A stretch of DNA of 64,000 nucleotides, taken from positions 1 to 64,000 of the forward strand of contig NZ_JAGJRS010000004.1 in NCBI RefSeq assembly GCF_017837635.1, given 5' to 3'. The position numbers were made by a program, and so were the translations under genes. The stretch comes from Frateuria flava. GTDB lineage: Bacteria > Pseudomonadota > Gammaproteobacteria > Xanthomonadales > Rhodanobacteraceae. Every line of letters starts with the position of its first letter. Within the stretch, counting starts at the first letter, position 1. The notes beneath the pieces were generated by a model that was not told the origin of the DNA, did no database searches, and saw only the letters and a list, made by a program, of their open reading frames with translations. This document shows, in pieces, positions 55,345 to 64,000 of this stretch.

Positions 55345-56730
55345 CTACGGGTGCGTGTGGTGGCGGGCGAGCAGTTCGAGCAGCGCGGCGCGCGGCAATT
55401 TGCCCGTCTCGTTGCGCGGCAGCGCGGCGACTTTCAACAGCGGGCGCGGCAGGAACACCGGATCGATCGCCCGGCGCAGCGTGTCGAGGATCGTGTGCTC
55501 GTCCAGCCCCGGCGCCACCGCCAGCGCGGCAATGCGGTGTACGCCGAGCGCGTCGCCGCCGTCGAGCTGGAACACCACACCGTCCTCCACGCCGGCAATG
55601 GCGAGCAGGCGACGGGTAAGGTCGCCGAGCGAGGCGCGCTTGCCGGCGATCTCCAGCATGTCGGCCTGGCGCCCGCGCAAGCGGAAGGCACGGCCGTCGG
55701 CGGACAGGCTGACGATGTCGGCCAGCAGCCGCGGCACGTCCAGTTGCGGCGCATCGACCTGGGTGCCGTCCGGCTGCGGGTGCAGCTGAACGTCCGGATA
55801 CAGCGCCCAGTCTTCCTCACGCGTGGTGCGGCGGCTGGCGAACACGCAGGTTTCGGTGGAGCCGAACACTTCCAGCAGCGGCGCATCGAAGCGCGCTTCG
55901 GCCGCCTGCGCCAGTTCGATGGGCATGGGCGCGGTGGCCGATACCATCGCCGCCAGCGGGGGCAACGCAATACCCGATTCGACCAGCGCGCGCAGGTGCA
56001 CCGGGGTGGTGACCAGCACTCGCGGCTCCGGCACGTCCGCCAGCGTCGAGGCCACGTCGGCCGGAAAGAATGGCCGCCCCGCGTGCACGCCGACGCCGCC
56101 CAGCAGCGGCAGCAGCACGCTCATCTCCATGCCGTACATGTGCTGGGGAGGCACCGTGGCGACCGCGGTGAAGCCCTCGCCGACAGCCGCGCGCAGCATC
56201 GAGAGGTTGCCCGCATTGCTCGCGTGGAAGCTTCGCCAGGTCTTGAGGTTGGCGCTGGGCACGCCGGTGGAACCGGAGGTGTAGCCGATCGCCACGACCT
56301 GGTCCGCCGGGATCTGCGGCCAGCTCTCGACCGCCTCCTCCAGCGTCGCCATGGCAGACAACGCCGGCATGCGGTGGTAGCCGGTCGGCGCCGGATCGAG
56401 CGCCTGCTCGCCCAGCGCATAGCAACCCGGATGCGCGGCCATCACCTCGTCGACCGCCTGCGGCGCGCGCGAGGAAGGCAGCAGGTTGGTCTGGCCGCGC
56501 AACACGATGGCGCAGAACGCGACCAGGAAGGCGTAGCGGTCCTCGCACAGGTTCACCGCGGCACCGGCACTGGGCAGCGAGGCCGCCACCTGGCGCACGT
56601 GGGCCAGGAACTGGGCGGCGCTGACCGGCGCGCCGTCGCGCCAGGCCAGCACGCGCTCGGGCGTGTCCGCGTGCAGCAGCGCCAGGCGCTGCGGCGCCTC
56701 GCGCTGGAACGTGTCGTAAACGATGGCCAA
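55345..56730 (-). CDS. xanA2: AMP ligase of aryl polyene type (XanA2-like)
   Basis: An adenylate-forming ligase, 461 aa. The P-loop is YTSGSTGVPSANLKTW; MYGMEMSVLLPLLGGVGVH and EVFGSTETCVFASRR form the acyl pocket region; the catalytic Lys is in PRNETGKLPRAAL. It resembles the Xanthomonas xanthomonadin ligase XanA2 (3-hydroxybenzoate to ACP). The start is a TTG (56730-56728) with GGGAGA 7 bases upstream; no in-frame ATG fits. It lies about 24 kb from the other aryl polyene genes, between tsaC and purD. Confidence 0.72.
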   Translation of the reverse strand: MAIVYDTFQREAPQRLALLHADTPERVLAWRDGAPVSAAQFLAHVRQVAASLPSAGAAVNLCEDRYAFLVAFCAIVLRGQTNLLPSSRAPQAVDEVMAAHPGCYALGEQALDPAPTGYHRMPALSAMATLEEAVESWPQIPADQVVAIGYTSGSTGVPSANLKTWRSFHASNAGNLSMLRAAVGEGFTAVATVPPQHMYGMEMSVLLPLLGGVGVHAGRPFFPADVASTLADVPEPRVLVTTPVHLRALVESGIALPPLAAMVSATAPMPIELAQAAEARFDAPLLEVFGSTETCVFASRRTTREEDWALYPDVQLHPQPDGTQVDAPQLDVPRLLADIVSLSADGRAFRLRGRQADMLEIAGKRASLGDLTRRLLAIAGVEDGVVFQLDGGDALGVHRIAALAVAPGLDEHTILDTLRRAIDPVFLPRPLLKVAALPRNETGKLPRAALLELLARHHTHP

Positions 56731-56864
56731 GCCGCTATCTCCCAGTTCGCCATGCGCCAGACGCACACAGCATGGCGACCGGCCGTTGCAAGCCGGCGTG
56801 AAGCGCGCGTGTGCCGCTGTCCCGCCTTGGGCCGTCCAACGGGCCCGCGGCGCCCCCTGGACGC

Positions 56865-57437
56865 TCAGGCGCGGATGATAGCGCCGGTGAGGGCATCGCG
56901 GATCACCGTCGGGCGTTCCTGACCGCCGAGTGGGGCATCGAGCACGCCATCCAGGGTGTCGCCGAAGTAATCCAGCGCCTGCTGTGCGCTGCGCGCCGGT
57001 GGTGAACCGTGCGGATTGGCGCTGGTCGACACCAGCGCGCCACCCCAGGTACGGCACAGCGCGGCAGCCGGTGCGTGGGCAGTGACGCGCAACGCGATGC
57101 CCGCATGCGCGCCAGCGACCCAATCCGGTACTTCCGTGGTGCGCGGAAAGATCCAGGTGTTCGGACCCGGCCAGCTCGCCTTGACCTGCGCCAGCACCTC
57201 GGCCGGCACGCGGGCCAGATCGATGTAGCGCTCGACCTGGGCGAAGTCGGCGGCGATCAGCAGCACGCCCTGGGTGGGTGGACGCTGCTTGAGTGCGAAC
57301 AGGCGTTCGAAGGCGGCCTGGTCGCGCGGATCGCAACCCAGGCCGTAGACCGCTTCGGTCGGATAGGCCAGCACGCCGCCGCGGCGCATCAGCGCGGCGG
57401 CGGCCGCGCATTCGGTCAAGCTGAAGCGTGCGGTCAT
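56865..57437 (-). CDS. tsaC: Threonylcarbamoyl-AMP synthase TsaC
   Basis: Sua5/YrdC family enzyme making threonylcarbamoyl-AMP for t6A modification of tRNA; 190 aa. The family motifs are [25 protein letters not shown] and [13 protein letters not shown] start 3 bp after the topA stop. Part of the lysM-dprA-topA-tsaC group. Confidence 0.94.
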   Translation of the reverse strand: MTARFSLTECAAAAALMRRGGVLAYPTEAVYGLGCDPRDQAAFERLFALKQRPPTQGVLLIAADFAQVERYIDLARVPAEVLAQVKASWPGPNTWIFPRTTEVPDWVAGAHAGIALRVTAHAPAAALCRTWGGALVSTSANPHGSPPARSAQQALDYFGDTLDGVLDAPLGGQERPTVIRDALTGAIIRA

Positions 57438-57440
57438 CCG

Positions 57441-59939
57441 TCAGGCGCCGGCGGTCTTTTTCGCGCTCGCCTTCTTGGCGGCCGTCTTCTTCGCGGTTTT
57501 CTTGGCGGCGGTCTTCTTGGCCGTGGCCTTCTTCGCCGGCGCCTTCTTGGCCGCTGCCTTCTTGGGTGCGGCCTTCTTCGCCGCCGGCGCCTTCTTGGCG
57601 GCCGCCTGCTTGCTGGCGCCCTTGCGCGCGAAGCGGCCTTTCTTGACCGGCGCGGCGGCCAGCAGCTCCAGGCATTGCGCCTCGGTCAGGTCCTTCGGCT
57701 CGGTGTCCTTGGGGATGCGCGCGTTCTTCTCGCCGTCGGTGATGTATGCCCCGTAGCGGCCGTTGAGTACCTGGACCCCGTTGCCGAAGTCGGTGATCAC
57801 GCGGTTGGCGAGCATCTCCAGTTTCTCGCGCACGATCTGCAGCGCGCGCGGCAGCTCGATCGTGTACGGATCGTCCTCTGCCTTGAGCGAGGCGTAGGTG
57901 CTGCCCTGCTTGACGAACGGGCCGAAGCGGCCGATGCCGACGCTCACCTCCTCGCCGGCCTCGGACTGCCCGAGCTGGCGGGGCAGCTTGAACAGCTCCA
58001 TCGCCTGCTCGAGGGTGATGGTGTGCATGCTCTGGCCCGGACGCAGGCTGGCGAACTGCAGCTTCTCGTCGGTGTCCTTGTCGCCGATCTGCGCGTACGG
58101 CCCGTAGCGGCCCAGTCGCACCGACACCGGCTTGCCGCTCTTCGGATCGATGCCCAGCTCGCGCGCGCCGGTGGCCTCGCTGCGGTCGACCGACTCGGTC
58201 TTTTCCTCGACCTGGGTCTTGAACGGTTGCCAGAAGCGCTCCATCAGCGGCACCCAGGCTTCCTCGCCGCGGCTGACCGCGTCCAGTTCGTCCTCGAGCT
58301 TGGCAGTGAAGTCGTAGTCGACGTACTGGTTGAAGTGCTGGGTGAGGAACTTGCCCACCGCGCGGCCGACGTCGGTCGGCTTGAAGCGACGGCTGTCCAG
58401 GAACACGTATTCGCGGTTCTGCAGCACCTGGATGATGCTGGCGTAGGTCGACGGGCGGCCGATGCCGTATTCCTCCAGCGCCTTGACCAGGCTCGCCTCC
58501 GAGTAGCGCGGCGGCGGCTCGGTGAAGTGCTGGTCGGCCAGGATGTCCGAAAGCGCGACCTGCTCGCCCTTTTCCATGCGCGGCAGGCGGCGTCCTTCAT
58601 CGTCGTCCTCGGCGCTCTTCTGGTCGCGGCCCTCCTCGTACACGGCCAGGAACCCTGGATCGACCACGGTGGTGCCGGTGGCGCGGAACGCGGCCGGACC
58701 GCCGGCGGCGCTGGGCAGGTCGAAATCCACCGACACGGTGTTGAGGGTGGCGTGGATCATCTGGCAGGCGACCGTACGCTTCCAGATCAGCTCGTACAGC
58801 TTGCGCTGCTCGTCGTTGAGGAAGGCGGCGACCTGGCGCGGCGTGCGCATGGCCGAGGTCGGGCGGATCGCCTCGTGCGCTTCCTGCGCGTTCTTGGACT
58901 TGGTGCGATAGACCTGCACGCCGTCGGGCAAGGCGCCGCGGCCGAAGTCGCGGGCGATCAGCGCGCGCAGCTCGTCGGTCGCCTCGTTGGAGAGCGCGGT
59001 GGAGTCGGTACGCATGTAGGTGATCAGGCCGACGTTGCCTTCGCTGCCGAGGCCGACGCCCTCGTACAGGCCCTGGGCGACCTTCATCGTGCGGCTGGTG
59101 GAGAAGCCGAGCTTGCGCGCCGCTTCCTGCTGCAGGGTCGAGGTGGTGAACGGCGGCGCCGGGCGGCGCTTGCGCTCCTTTGAGGTGACTTCGCTGACGG
59201 TCAGTCGACCATGCGCGGCGTCCTTCAGCGCAACGCGCGCGGCCATCGCGTCGGCCTCGTTGGTGAGGTCGAACTGCTCGAACTTCTTGCCGTTGAGCCG
59301 GGTCAGGCGCGCGCCGAAGTCGCCATCGGCGTGCTTGAGCTTCGCTTCGACGGTCCAGTACTCGCGGGCGACGAAAGCTTCGATCTCCTCCTCGCGCTCG
59401 ACAATCATGCGCAGCGCGGGGCTCTGCACGCGGCCGGCGGACAGGCCGCGCTGCACCTTTCGCCACAGCACCGGCGAAAGATTGAAGCCGACCAGGTAGT
59501 CCAGCGCGCGGCGCGCCTGCTGGGCGTCGACCATGTCGTAGGACAGGTCACGCGGCGCGGCGACCGCCGCCTTGATCGCCTTGGGCGTGATCTCGGAGAA
59601 CACCACCCGGTGCATGCGCTTGCCTTCGGTCAGGCCGCGCTCCTTGAGGATCTCGCTGATGTGCCAGGAAATTGCCTCGCCCTCGCGATCCAAGTCGGTC
59701 GCGAGGTAGATGTCGTCGGCCGCCCTGGCCGCCTTGGCGATCGCGTCGACGTGCTTTTCATTGCGCTCGATCACCTCGTACTTCATGGCGAAGCCGTTGT
59801 CGGGATCGACCGCGCCCTCCTTGGGCTTGAGGTCGCGCACGTGGCCGTAAGAGGCAAGGACCTGGAAGTCGTTGCCGAGGTACTTGTTGATCGTCTTGGC
59901 CTTGGCGGGCGACTCGACGATGAGGAGGTTTTTGGCCAT
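57441..59939 (-). CDS. topA: DNA topoisomerase I with Ala/Lys-rich tail
   Basis: Type IA topoisomerase relaxing negative supercoils, 832 aa. The N-terminal TOPRIM is [18 protein letters not shown] with [16 protein letters not shown]; the active tyrosine is in [14 protein letters not shown]-terminal DNA-binding repeats [18 protein letters not shown] and [15 protein letters not shown] follow. Instead of zinc fingers the protein ends in about 60 residues of [14 protein letters not shown] repeats, which could bind DNA. ATG start. Confidence 0.95.
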   Translation of the reverse strand: MAKNLLIVESPAKAKTINKYLGNDFQVLASYGHVRDLKPKEGAVDPDNGFAMKYEVIERNEKHVDAIAKAARAADDIYLATDLDREGEAISWHISEILKERGLTEGKRMHRVVFSEITPKAIKAAVAAPRDLSYDMVDAQQARRALDYLVGFNLSPVLWRKVQRGLSAGRVQSPALRMIVEREEEIEAFVAREYWTVEAKLKHADGDFGARLTRLNGKKFEQFDLTNEADAMAARVALKDAAHGRLTVSEVTSKERKRRPAPPFTTSTLQQEAARKLGFSTSRTMKVAQGLYEGVGLGSEGNVGLITYMRTDSTALSNEATDELRALIARDFGRGALPDGVQVYRTKSKNAQEAHEAIRPTSAMRTPRQVAAFLNDEQRKLYELIWKRTVACQMIHATLNTVSVDFDLPSAAGGPAAFRATGTTVVDPGFLAVYEEGRDQKSAEDDDEGRRLPRMEKGEQVALSDILADQHFTEPPPRYSEASLVKALEEYGIGRPSTYASIIQVLQNREYVFLDSRRFKPTDVGRAVGKFLTQHFNQYVDYDFTAKLEDELDAVSRGEEAWVPLMERFWQPFKTQVEEKTESVDRSEATGARELGIDPKSGKPVSVRLGRYGPYAQIGDKDTDEKLQFASLRPGQSMHTITLEQAMELFKLPRQLGQSEAGEEVSVGIGRFGPFVKQGSTYASLKAEDDPYTIELPRALQIVREKLEMLANRVITDFGNGVQVLNGRYGAYITDGEKNARIPKDTEPKDLTEAQCLELLAAAPVKKGRFARKGASKQAAAKKAPAAKKAAPKKAAAKKAPAKKATAKKTAAKKTAKKTAAKKASAKKTAGA

Positions 59940-60100
59940 GGGGCGGGGGGTTCCGGGGGACGTCCGTGCCGCCGGTCTGGCGGCACACTCTTTATTAGTT
60001 GAGCCATGCGCTCGCCGGAACTGTCAAGCCGGATCGCGTGAAACCGCGATGCGGCGCGGTTTTCACCGGCCCGATGGGCGACGCAGGCAGCGCCTGCCGG

Positions 60101-61249
60101 TCAGGCCACGCAGTGGTAACGATTGCCCGGCAGGCTTTCCACCTGCCCTTCCAGCTCCAGCATCAGCAACATGGAGGACAACGCCGCCGGCGCCAGCCCG
60201 GTACGGCTCGCCAGCTCGTCCAGCGTGGCCGGATCGTGGCCCATGGCCTGACGCAGACGGTGGTGTTCCGGACGCGCTGGCGGCATGGATGGCGTGTCGG
60301 GCGCCGGTGTTCCGCAGGGCGGTGCCGCGGACACCGGAAGCTTCGCCAGCCGGGCGGCAAGCTCCAGGCCCAGCGCGCGCGCCGCCGGCACCAACGTCTC
60401 GATGAGTTCGGCCGGCTCTTCGACCAATCGCACGCCTTCGCGGATCAGCCGGTGGCAGCCGCGTGCCAGCGGGTTGTCCACCGAACCCGGCAGGGCGAAA
60501 ACCTCGCGCCCCTGTTCGCCGGCCAGCCGCGCGGTGATCAGCGAACCGGACTTCAGCCCTGCCTCGATCACCAGCGTACCCAGCGACAACCCCGCGATCA
60601 GGCGGTTGCGGCGCGGGAAGTGGTCCGCCCGCGGCGCGGTGCCCGGCGGGAACTCGCTGACCACCGCACCGCGAGCGGCGATGGCCTGCGCCAGAGCCTG
60701 GTGTTTGTGCGGATACACCCGATCGGGGCCGGTGCCGACCACGGCGATGGTCGGCGCATCGACGGCCAGCGCAGCGGCGTGTGCGGCGCCGTCGACGCCA
60801 TCGGCCATGCCGCTGGTGATCACGAAGCCGGCCTGCGCCAGCGCCATGGCGAAGCGGCGCGCGTGCGCCAGACCGCCGGCAGTGGCGCCGCGCGCCCCGA
60901 CGATGGCCACCTGCGGATGCAGCAGGAGCGACGCGTCGCCGGCGATGAAGAGCGCCACCGGCGGCTGCGGGATGTGGCCCAGCAACGGCGGGAAGTCGGC
61001 GTCGGTGCAGCACAGCAGGCGATGGCCGGGCGTGGCGAGCCAGGTCATGTCACGGGTCAGGCGCGCCTCGTCGGGGCAGGTGAGCCAAGCGCCGGCGGCC
61101 TCGCCCAGGCCCGCCGGCGAGCGACGCAGGTGGGCCAGCACCGCCACGGCGTCACCGTCGGCAGCCAGCCGCTCGCGCAGCGAGGACAGGCCCAGGCCCG
61201 GGGTGTGCAACAGGGTCAACCAGGCGCGAAGTGCATCCGTGTCACTCAT
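60101..61249 (-). CDS. dprA: DNA-processing protein DprA
   Basis: Loads RecA on incoming ssDNA during natural transformation; 382 aa. The Rossmann domain has VAIVGARGATAGGLAHARRF, SGMADGVDGAAHAAAL, AVVGTGPDRVYP and NRLIAGLSLGTLVIEAG. A C-terminal winged helix (LASRTGLAPAALSSMLLMLE) follows. The ATG at 61249 begins MSDTDALRAWL. The 161-bp gap to topA holds no gene. Confidence 0.92.
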   Translation of the reverse strand: MSDTDALRAWLTLLHTPGLGLSSLRERLAADGDAVAVLAHLRRSPAGLGEAAGAWLTCPDEARLTRDMTWLATPGHRLLCCTDADFPPLLGHIPQPPVALFIAGDASLLLHPQVAIVGARGATAGGLAHARRFAMALAQAGFVITSGMADGVDGAAHAAALAVDAPTIAVVGTGPDRVYPHKHQALAQAIAARGAVVSEFPPGTAPRADHFPRRNRLIAGLSLGTLVIEAGLKSGSLITARLAGEQGREVFALPGSVDNPLARGCHRLIREGVRLVEEPAELIETLVPAARALGLELAARLAKLPVSAAPPCGTPAPDTPSMPPARPEHHRLRQAMGHDPATLDELASRTGLAPAALSSMLLMLELEGQVESLPGNRYHCVA

Positions 61250-61275
61250 CGGGCCAGTGTAGGTCGGCTCCAACG

Positions 61276-61303
61276 AAAAACGGCGCGGCCAAGGCCGCGC
61301 CGT
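61276..61303 (-). terminator. Rho-independent terminator between the LysM and dprA genes
   Basis: Minus strand: ACGGCGCGGC-CTTG-GCCGCGCCGT stem (10 bp) followed by TTTT. It lies between the LysM stop and the dprA start, so it should limit read-through into dprA. Confidence 0.9.
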
Positions 61304-61329
61304 CGTGTCGGGTTACCCCGAAGCGGGGA

Positions 61330-62457
61330 TTACTCGGGCATCACCAGGCGGTCGCCGCGATGCACCGGGCGCAGGCCGTCCATCACCAGGCCGTAGCTGA
61401 CGCGATCGAAGGTACGGAACACCATCACGTGGCCGACGAACTCGTCCGGCAAGGTCACATGCTCGCCGCTCCCACGGCTCCAGCTGCTGCTGGCGACGTC
61501 GTCGTGGACGGTCTCACCGGGCTGGAAGATGGCGAACGTCTGGCCGTTGTCCACGCCGTCCTTCGCACCGATCGACAGCGCCACCACCTGGCGCGGGCCG
61601 GCCGCGTCCATCGCATCGGCGAAGGCGATCACGCGGGCGTTGGCCGGGACCGAACGCGGGGCGTGCGGGTAGTAGTAGGGGTCGTAGGCCGGGCCCTCCA
61701 GCGGCAGCACGCGGTCGCCACTGCGGATTTCCTGGGTGGCGTCGAGCAGCAGCAGCGTGGACGGATCGCCCCCGCGCAGCACTTCGGCCGTGCCGATCAC
61801 GCTGACTTCGACGCCCAGCGGATCACCCTCGCCATAGTGGCCGTCGTCGCGGAAATCCTCCTCCCACGGCGTTTTCATCATCGACACGTCGTTGTCGAGG
61901 GTATGGCCGAGCACCTCTTCTTCGGTGTTGTCGCCATCGCCGGCGGCGTAGCTGCGGAAGGCGTGGGTCGGACGCACGATCGCAAAGCGCTGGCCCGGCT
62001 CGGCCTTAAGACCGCGCACGTACAGGTTCTGGCCAACCGCACCACGCAGGCGCGCTTCCTCGAAGCCCATGATGTAGGGCGAGGACTTGACCTGGTCCGC
62101 ATCCATCACGCGCATGTCCTTGAGGAACAGGCGCAGCTGGTCGAGCGGGATCGCCGGGATGGCCTCGGCCTCGCGGTGCGCGCTCGGCTCGAGCTTGACC
62201 CGCGGCCCGTTGATGAAGGACAGGTTGAGCACGTCGCCCGGATAGATCAGGTGCGGATTGCGCACCTGCGGATTGGCCTGCCAGATCTCCGGCCACAGCC
62301 AGGGCTTGGACAGGAACTTGGCCGAGATGTCCCACAGCGTGTCGCCGCGGCGCACGGTATAGGTATCGGGATGATCGGCGCGCAACTGCGCTCCGGCGGC
62401 GTACACGGCCACGGTGACCAGCATGCCGGCCAGCAGCCCGATGGACTTCTTGATCAT
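61330..62457 (-). CDS. LysM-domain envelope protein
   Basis: A 375-aa exported protein with a signal peptide (SIGLLAGMLVTVAVYAAGAQ) and a LysM domain that binds peptidoglycan (about residues 32-80; YTVRRGDTLWDISAKFL, LIYPGDVLNL). A large C-terminal region follows with YVRGLKAEPGQRFAIVRP, SVIGTAEVLRGGDPSTLLLL and TPEGDRVLPL-like repeats. Such LysM genes next to dprA are conserved in many gammaproteobacteria; the function is not known. The ATG at 62457 has GGGGAA upstream. Divergent from def. Confidence 0.85.
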   Translation of the reverse strand: MIKKSIGLLAGMLVTVAVYAAGAQLRADHPDTYTVRRGDTLWDISAKFLSKPWLWPEIWQANPQVRNPHLIYPGDVLNLSFINGPRVKLEPSAHREAEAIPAIPLDQLRLFLKDMRVMDADQVKSSPYIMGFEEARLRGAVGQNLYVRGLKAEPGQRFAIVRPTHAFRSYAAGDGDNTEEEVLGHTLDNDVSMMKTPWEEDFRDDGHYGEGDPLGVEVSVIGTAEVLRGGDPSTLLLLDATQEIRSGDRVLPLEGPAYDPYYYPHAPRSVPANARVIAFADAMDAAGPRQVVALSIGAKDGVDNGQTFAIFQPGETVHDDVASSSWSRGSGEHVTLPDEFVGHVMVFRTFDRVSYGLVMDGLRPVHRGDRLVMPE

Positions 62458-62649
62458 GTGCTCAGATTCCCCTACCCCGAGGCTCGGGCGAGTGTAACCG
62501 AATGGTGAAGACCCGCAACCGGGAGCAGTTGGCAAAATCGCCTGCCGCACGGGAGCTTGCCGCCGTACAATGAGGCCCATTCTAGTTTGCGCCGGGGCTT
62601 TCGTTACGACGATTCGCCCGCATCTTCGAGGCGCCCCGAGGTATCGATC

Positions 62650-63159
62650 ATGTCCGTGCTGACCATCCTTGAATTTCCCGACCCCCGCCTGCGTACCCAG
62701 GCCGCGCCGGTGACCGCCTTCGACGCCGAGCTGAAGCAGTTCGTCGCCGACATGTTCGAGACCATGTACGACGCCAACGGCGTCGGCCTGGCCGCGACGC
62801 AGGTCAACGTGCACAAGCGCGTGCTGGTGGCCGACATGAGCGAGGAACGCAACCAGCCGCTGGCGCTCGTCAATGCCGAGATCATCGGCAAGGAAGGCAC
62901 CCAGGTGTACCAGGAGGGCTGCCTGTCCTTCCCGGGCATCTATGCCGACGTCACCCGGGCGCTGAAGGTCACGGTCAAGGCGCAGGATGTGGAAGGCAAG
63001 GCATTCACGATGGAGGCCGAGGGCCCGCTGGCGGTGTGCATCCAGCACGAGCTGGACCACCTGGCCGGCAAGGTGTTCGTCGATTACCTCTCGCCGCTCA
63101 AGCGCAACATGCTGCTAAAGCGCATGGAAAAGCAGCGCAAGCAGGCGGCGAGCGCTTGA
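62650..63159 (+). CDS. def: Peptide deformylase
   Basis: Removes the formyl group from nascent proteins; 169 aa. All three motifs are present: [16 protein letters not shown] and QHELDHL (metal-binding Cys and two His). The ATG at 62650 starts [14 protein letters not shown]. It overlaps fmt by 4 bp (TTGA). Confidence 0.96.
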   Translation: MSVLTILEFPDPRLRTQAAPVTAFDAELKQFVADMFETMYDANGVGLAATQVNVHKRVLVADMSEERNQPLALVNAEIIGKEGTQVYQEGCLSFPGIYADVTRALKVTVKAQDVEGKAFTMEAEGPLAVCIQHELDHLAGKVFVDYLSPLKRNMLLKRMEKQRKQAASA

Positions 63160-64000
63160 GGATCGTCTTCGCCGGCACGCCGGAATTCTCCGCTCCCTGC
63201 CTGGAGGCCTGCCGCGCCAGCGGTGCGCAGGTCGTGGCGGTCTACACCCAGCCTGATCGCCCCGCCGGCCGGGGCCGCAAGCTCGCGCCCAGTCCGGTGA
63301 AGCAGGCGGCACTGGCCGCCGGCCTGCCGGTCGAGCAACCCGAAACGCTGAAGTCGCCCGAGGCTCAGGCCACTCTGGCCGGCTACGCGCCCGACCTGAT
63401 GGTGGTGGTTGCCTACGGGCTGATCTTGCCGCGCAAGGTGCTGGCGATCCCGACCATGGGCTGCTGGAACGTCCACGCCAGCCTGTTGCCCCGCTGGCGC
63501 GGTGCGGCGCCGATCCAGCGCGCGATCCTCGCCGGCGATGCCGAGAGCGGCGTGGATCTGATGCGCATGGAAGCGGGGCTGGACACCGGCCCGGTGCTGC
63601 TGGAAAAGCGCACGCCGATCGGTCCGTACGACACCGGCGGCACGCTGCACGACCGGCTGTCGATGCTGGGTGCCGAAGTGCTCGCCGAAGGCCTGCGCCG
63701 CACGTTGGCTGGCGAGGCGTTGGTCGCCACGCCGCAATCCGACGAGGGCGTGACCTACGCGCACAAGCTCGACAAGGCCGAGGCGAAACTGGATTTCGCA
63801 CGACCGGCAATGGAACTGGAACGCACGGTACGTGCATTCGATCCGTGGCCGGTAGCGGAGGGCGCGATCGCCGGCGAGAGCGTGCGGATCTGGAGCGCGC
63901 GGGCGGTCGATCGCCAGCACGGCGCGACGCCCGGCACCGTGCTGGCGGCCAACCGCGATGGCATCGAGCTGGCCTGTGGCGAAGGCGTTCTGCGGGTGAC
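63156..64000 (+). CDS. fmt: Methionyl-tRNA formyltransferase (cut by window end)
   Basis: Formylates initiator Met-tRNA using 10-formyl-THF. At least 281 residues are visible; the 3-prime end lies outside the window. The start is a TTG (63156-63158) overlapping the def stop as TTGA, giving (M)[13 protein letters not shown]. The catalytic Asn and His are in [20 protein letters not shown], and the Asp is in [10 protein letters not shown]. Coupled to def, the usual order in bacteria. Confidence 0.94.
   Translation, partial: MRIVFAGTPEFSAPCLEACRASGAQVVAVYTQPDRPAGRGRKLAPSPVKQAALAAGLPVEQPETLKSPEAQATLAGYAPDLMVVVAYGLILPRKVLAIPTMGCWNVHASLLPRWRGAAPIQRAILAGDAESGVDLMRMEAGLDTGPVLLEKRTPIGPYDTGGTLHDRLSMLGAEVLAEGLRRTLAGEALVATPQSDEGVTYAHKLDKAEAKLDFARPAMELERTVRAFDPWPVAEGAIAGESVRIWSARAVDRQHGATPGTVLAANRDGIELACGEGVLRV

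Noticed and set aside
60003..60027. TTGACA on the minus strand upstream of topA as promoter
   Set aside because: The nearest TATAAT-like sequence is 24 bp away, too far for a standard sigma70 promoter.

Overview
The window is GC-rich, densely packed proteobacterial chromosome. It looks like a gammaproteobacterium of the Xanthomonadales (Lysobacterales), probably Rhodanobacteraceae/Xanthomonadaceae. That placement is inferred from the xanthomonadin-type aryl polyene genes with a XanB2-like chorismatase, an atpIBEFHAGDC-glmU block, REP/REPIN sequences of the GTAGGAGCGCAC type, and gammaproteobacterial bfd-bfr, erpA, nudC, ampE, zapE and lysM-dprA-topA-tsaC genes. No rRNA, CRISPR array, phage or insertion sequence was recognised. 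One tRNA (elongator Met) is present.

Layout. 0.2-8.6 kb: an MdtABC-like tripartite RND efflux operon on the minus strand, with repeat-filled spacers between its genes. 8.8-16 kb: a membrane-anchored cytochrome c5, an ACP phosphodiesterase-like protein, an alpha/beta hydrolase, ZapE, a GAF/degenerate-GGDEF/EAL protein translationally coupled to a hemerythrin-like protein, and a DUF421 protein paired with a stress-type SDR. 16.2-20.5 kb: a sigma70-like promoter and a cobalamin riboswitch lead into class Ia ribonucleotide reductase nrdA and nrdB, with a small KTSC-like gene between them. 20.5-24.5 kb: an AraC regulator, a secreted NTF2-like protein, and a BlaI/BlaR1-like pair with two perfect TACA-NN-TGTA operators. 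24.7-32.1 kb: aryl polyene (xanthomonadin-like) genes: FabG-like reductase, two hot-dog dehydratases, MMPL exporter, LolA-like carrier, acyltransferase, COG4648 membrane protein, ACP, and a divergent chorismatase. 32.2-43.1 kb: glmU, a DUF748-like protein, a TonB-C-like lipoprotein and the complete ATP synthase operon, all on the minus strand.

43.3-52 kb: phasin, queD, tRNA-Met, rppH, Fur-type bfd plus bfr, a DUF6776-like protein with a bactofilin, erpA, nudC, ampE, a LplT-like/PlsC fusion and a small four-helix membrane protein. 52.4-64 kb: a glycosyltransferase-like membrane protein, purD, an AMP ligase resembling XanA2, tsaC, topA, dprA and a LysM protein on the minus strand; def and fmt (cut by the window end) diverge on the plus strand.

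How the genes work together. The chorismatase would make 3-hydroxybenzoate, the distant AMP ligase would load it on the ACP, and the reductase and dehydratases would process the growing polyene. MMPL, LolA and the acyltransferase would move or attach the product to the envelope. No ketosynthase lies in the window, so the chain-elongating enzymes must be elsewhere. Most other genes are housekeeping. Intergenic DNA is rich in dispersed palindromic repeats, several sitting exactly at stop codons or inside operons.
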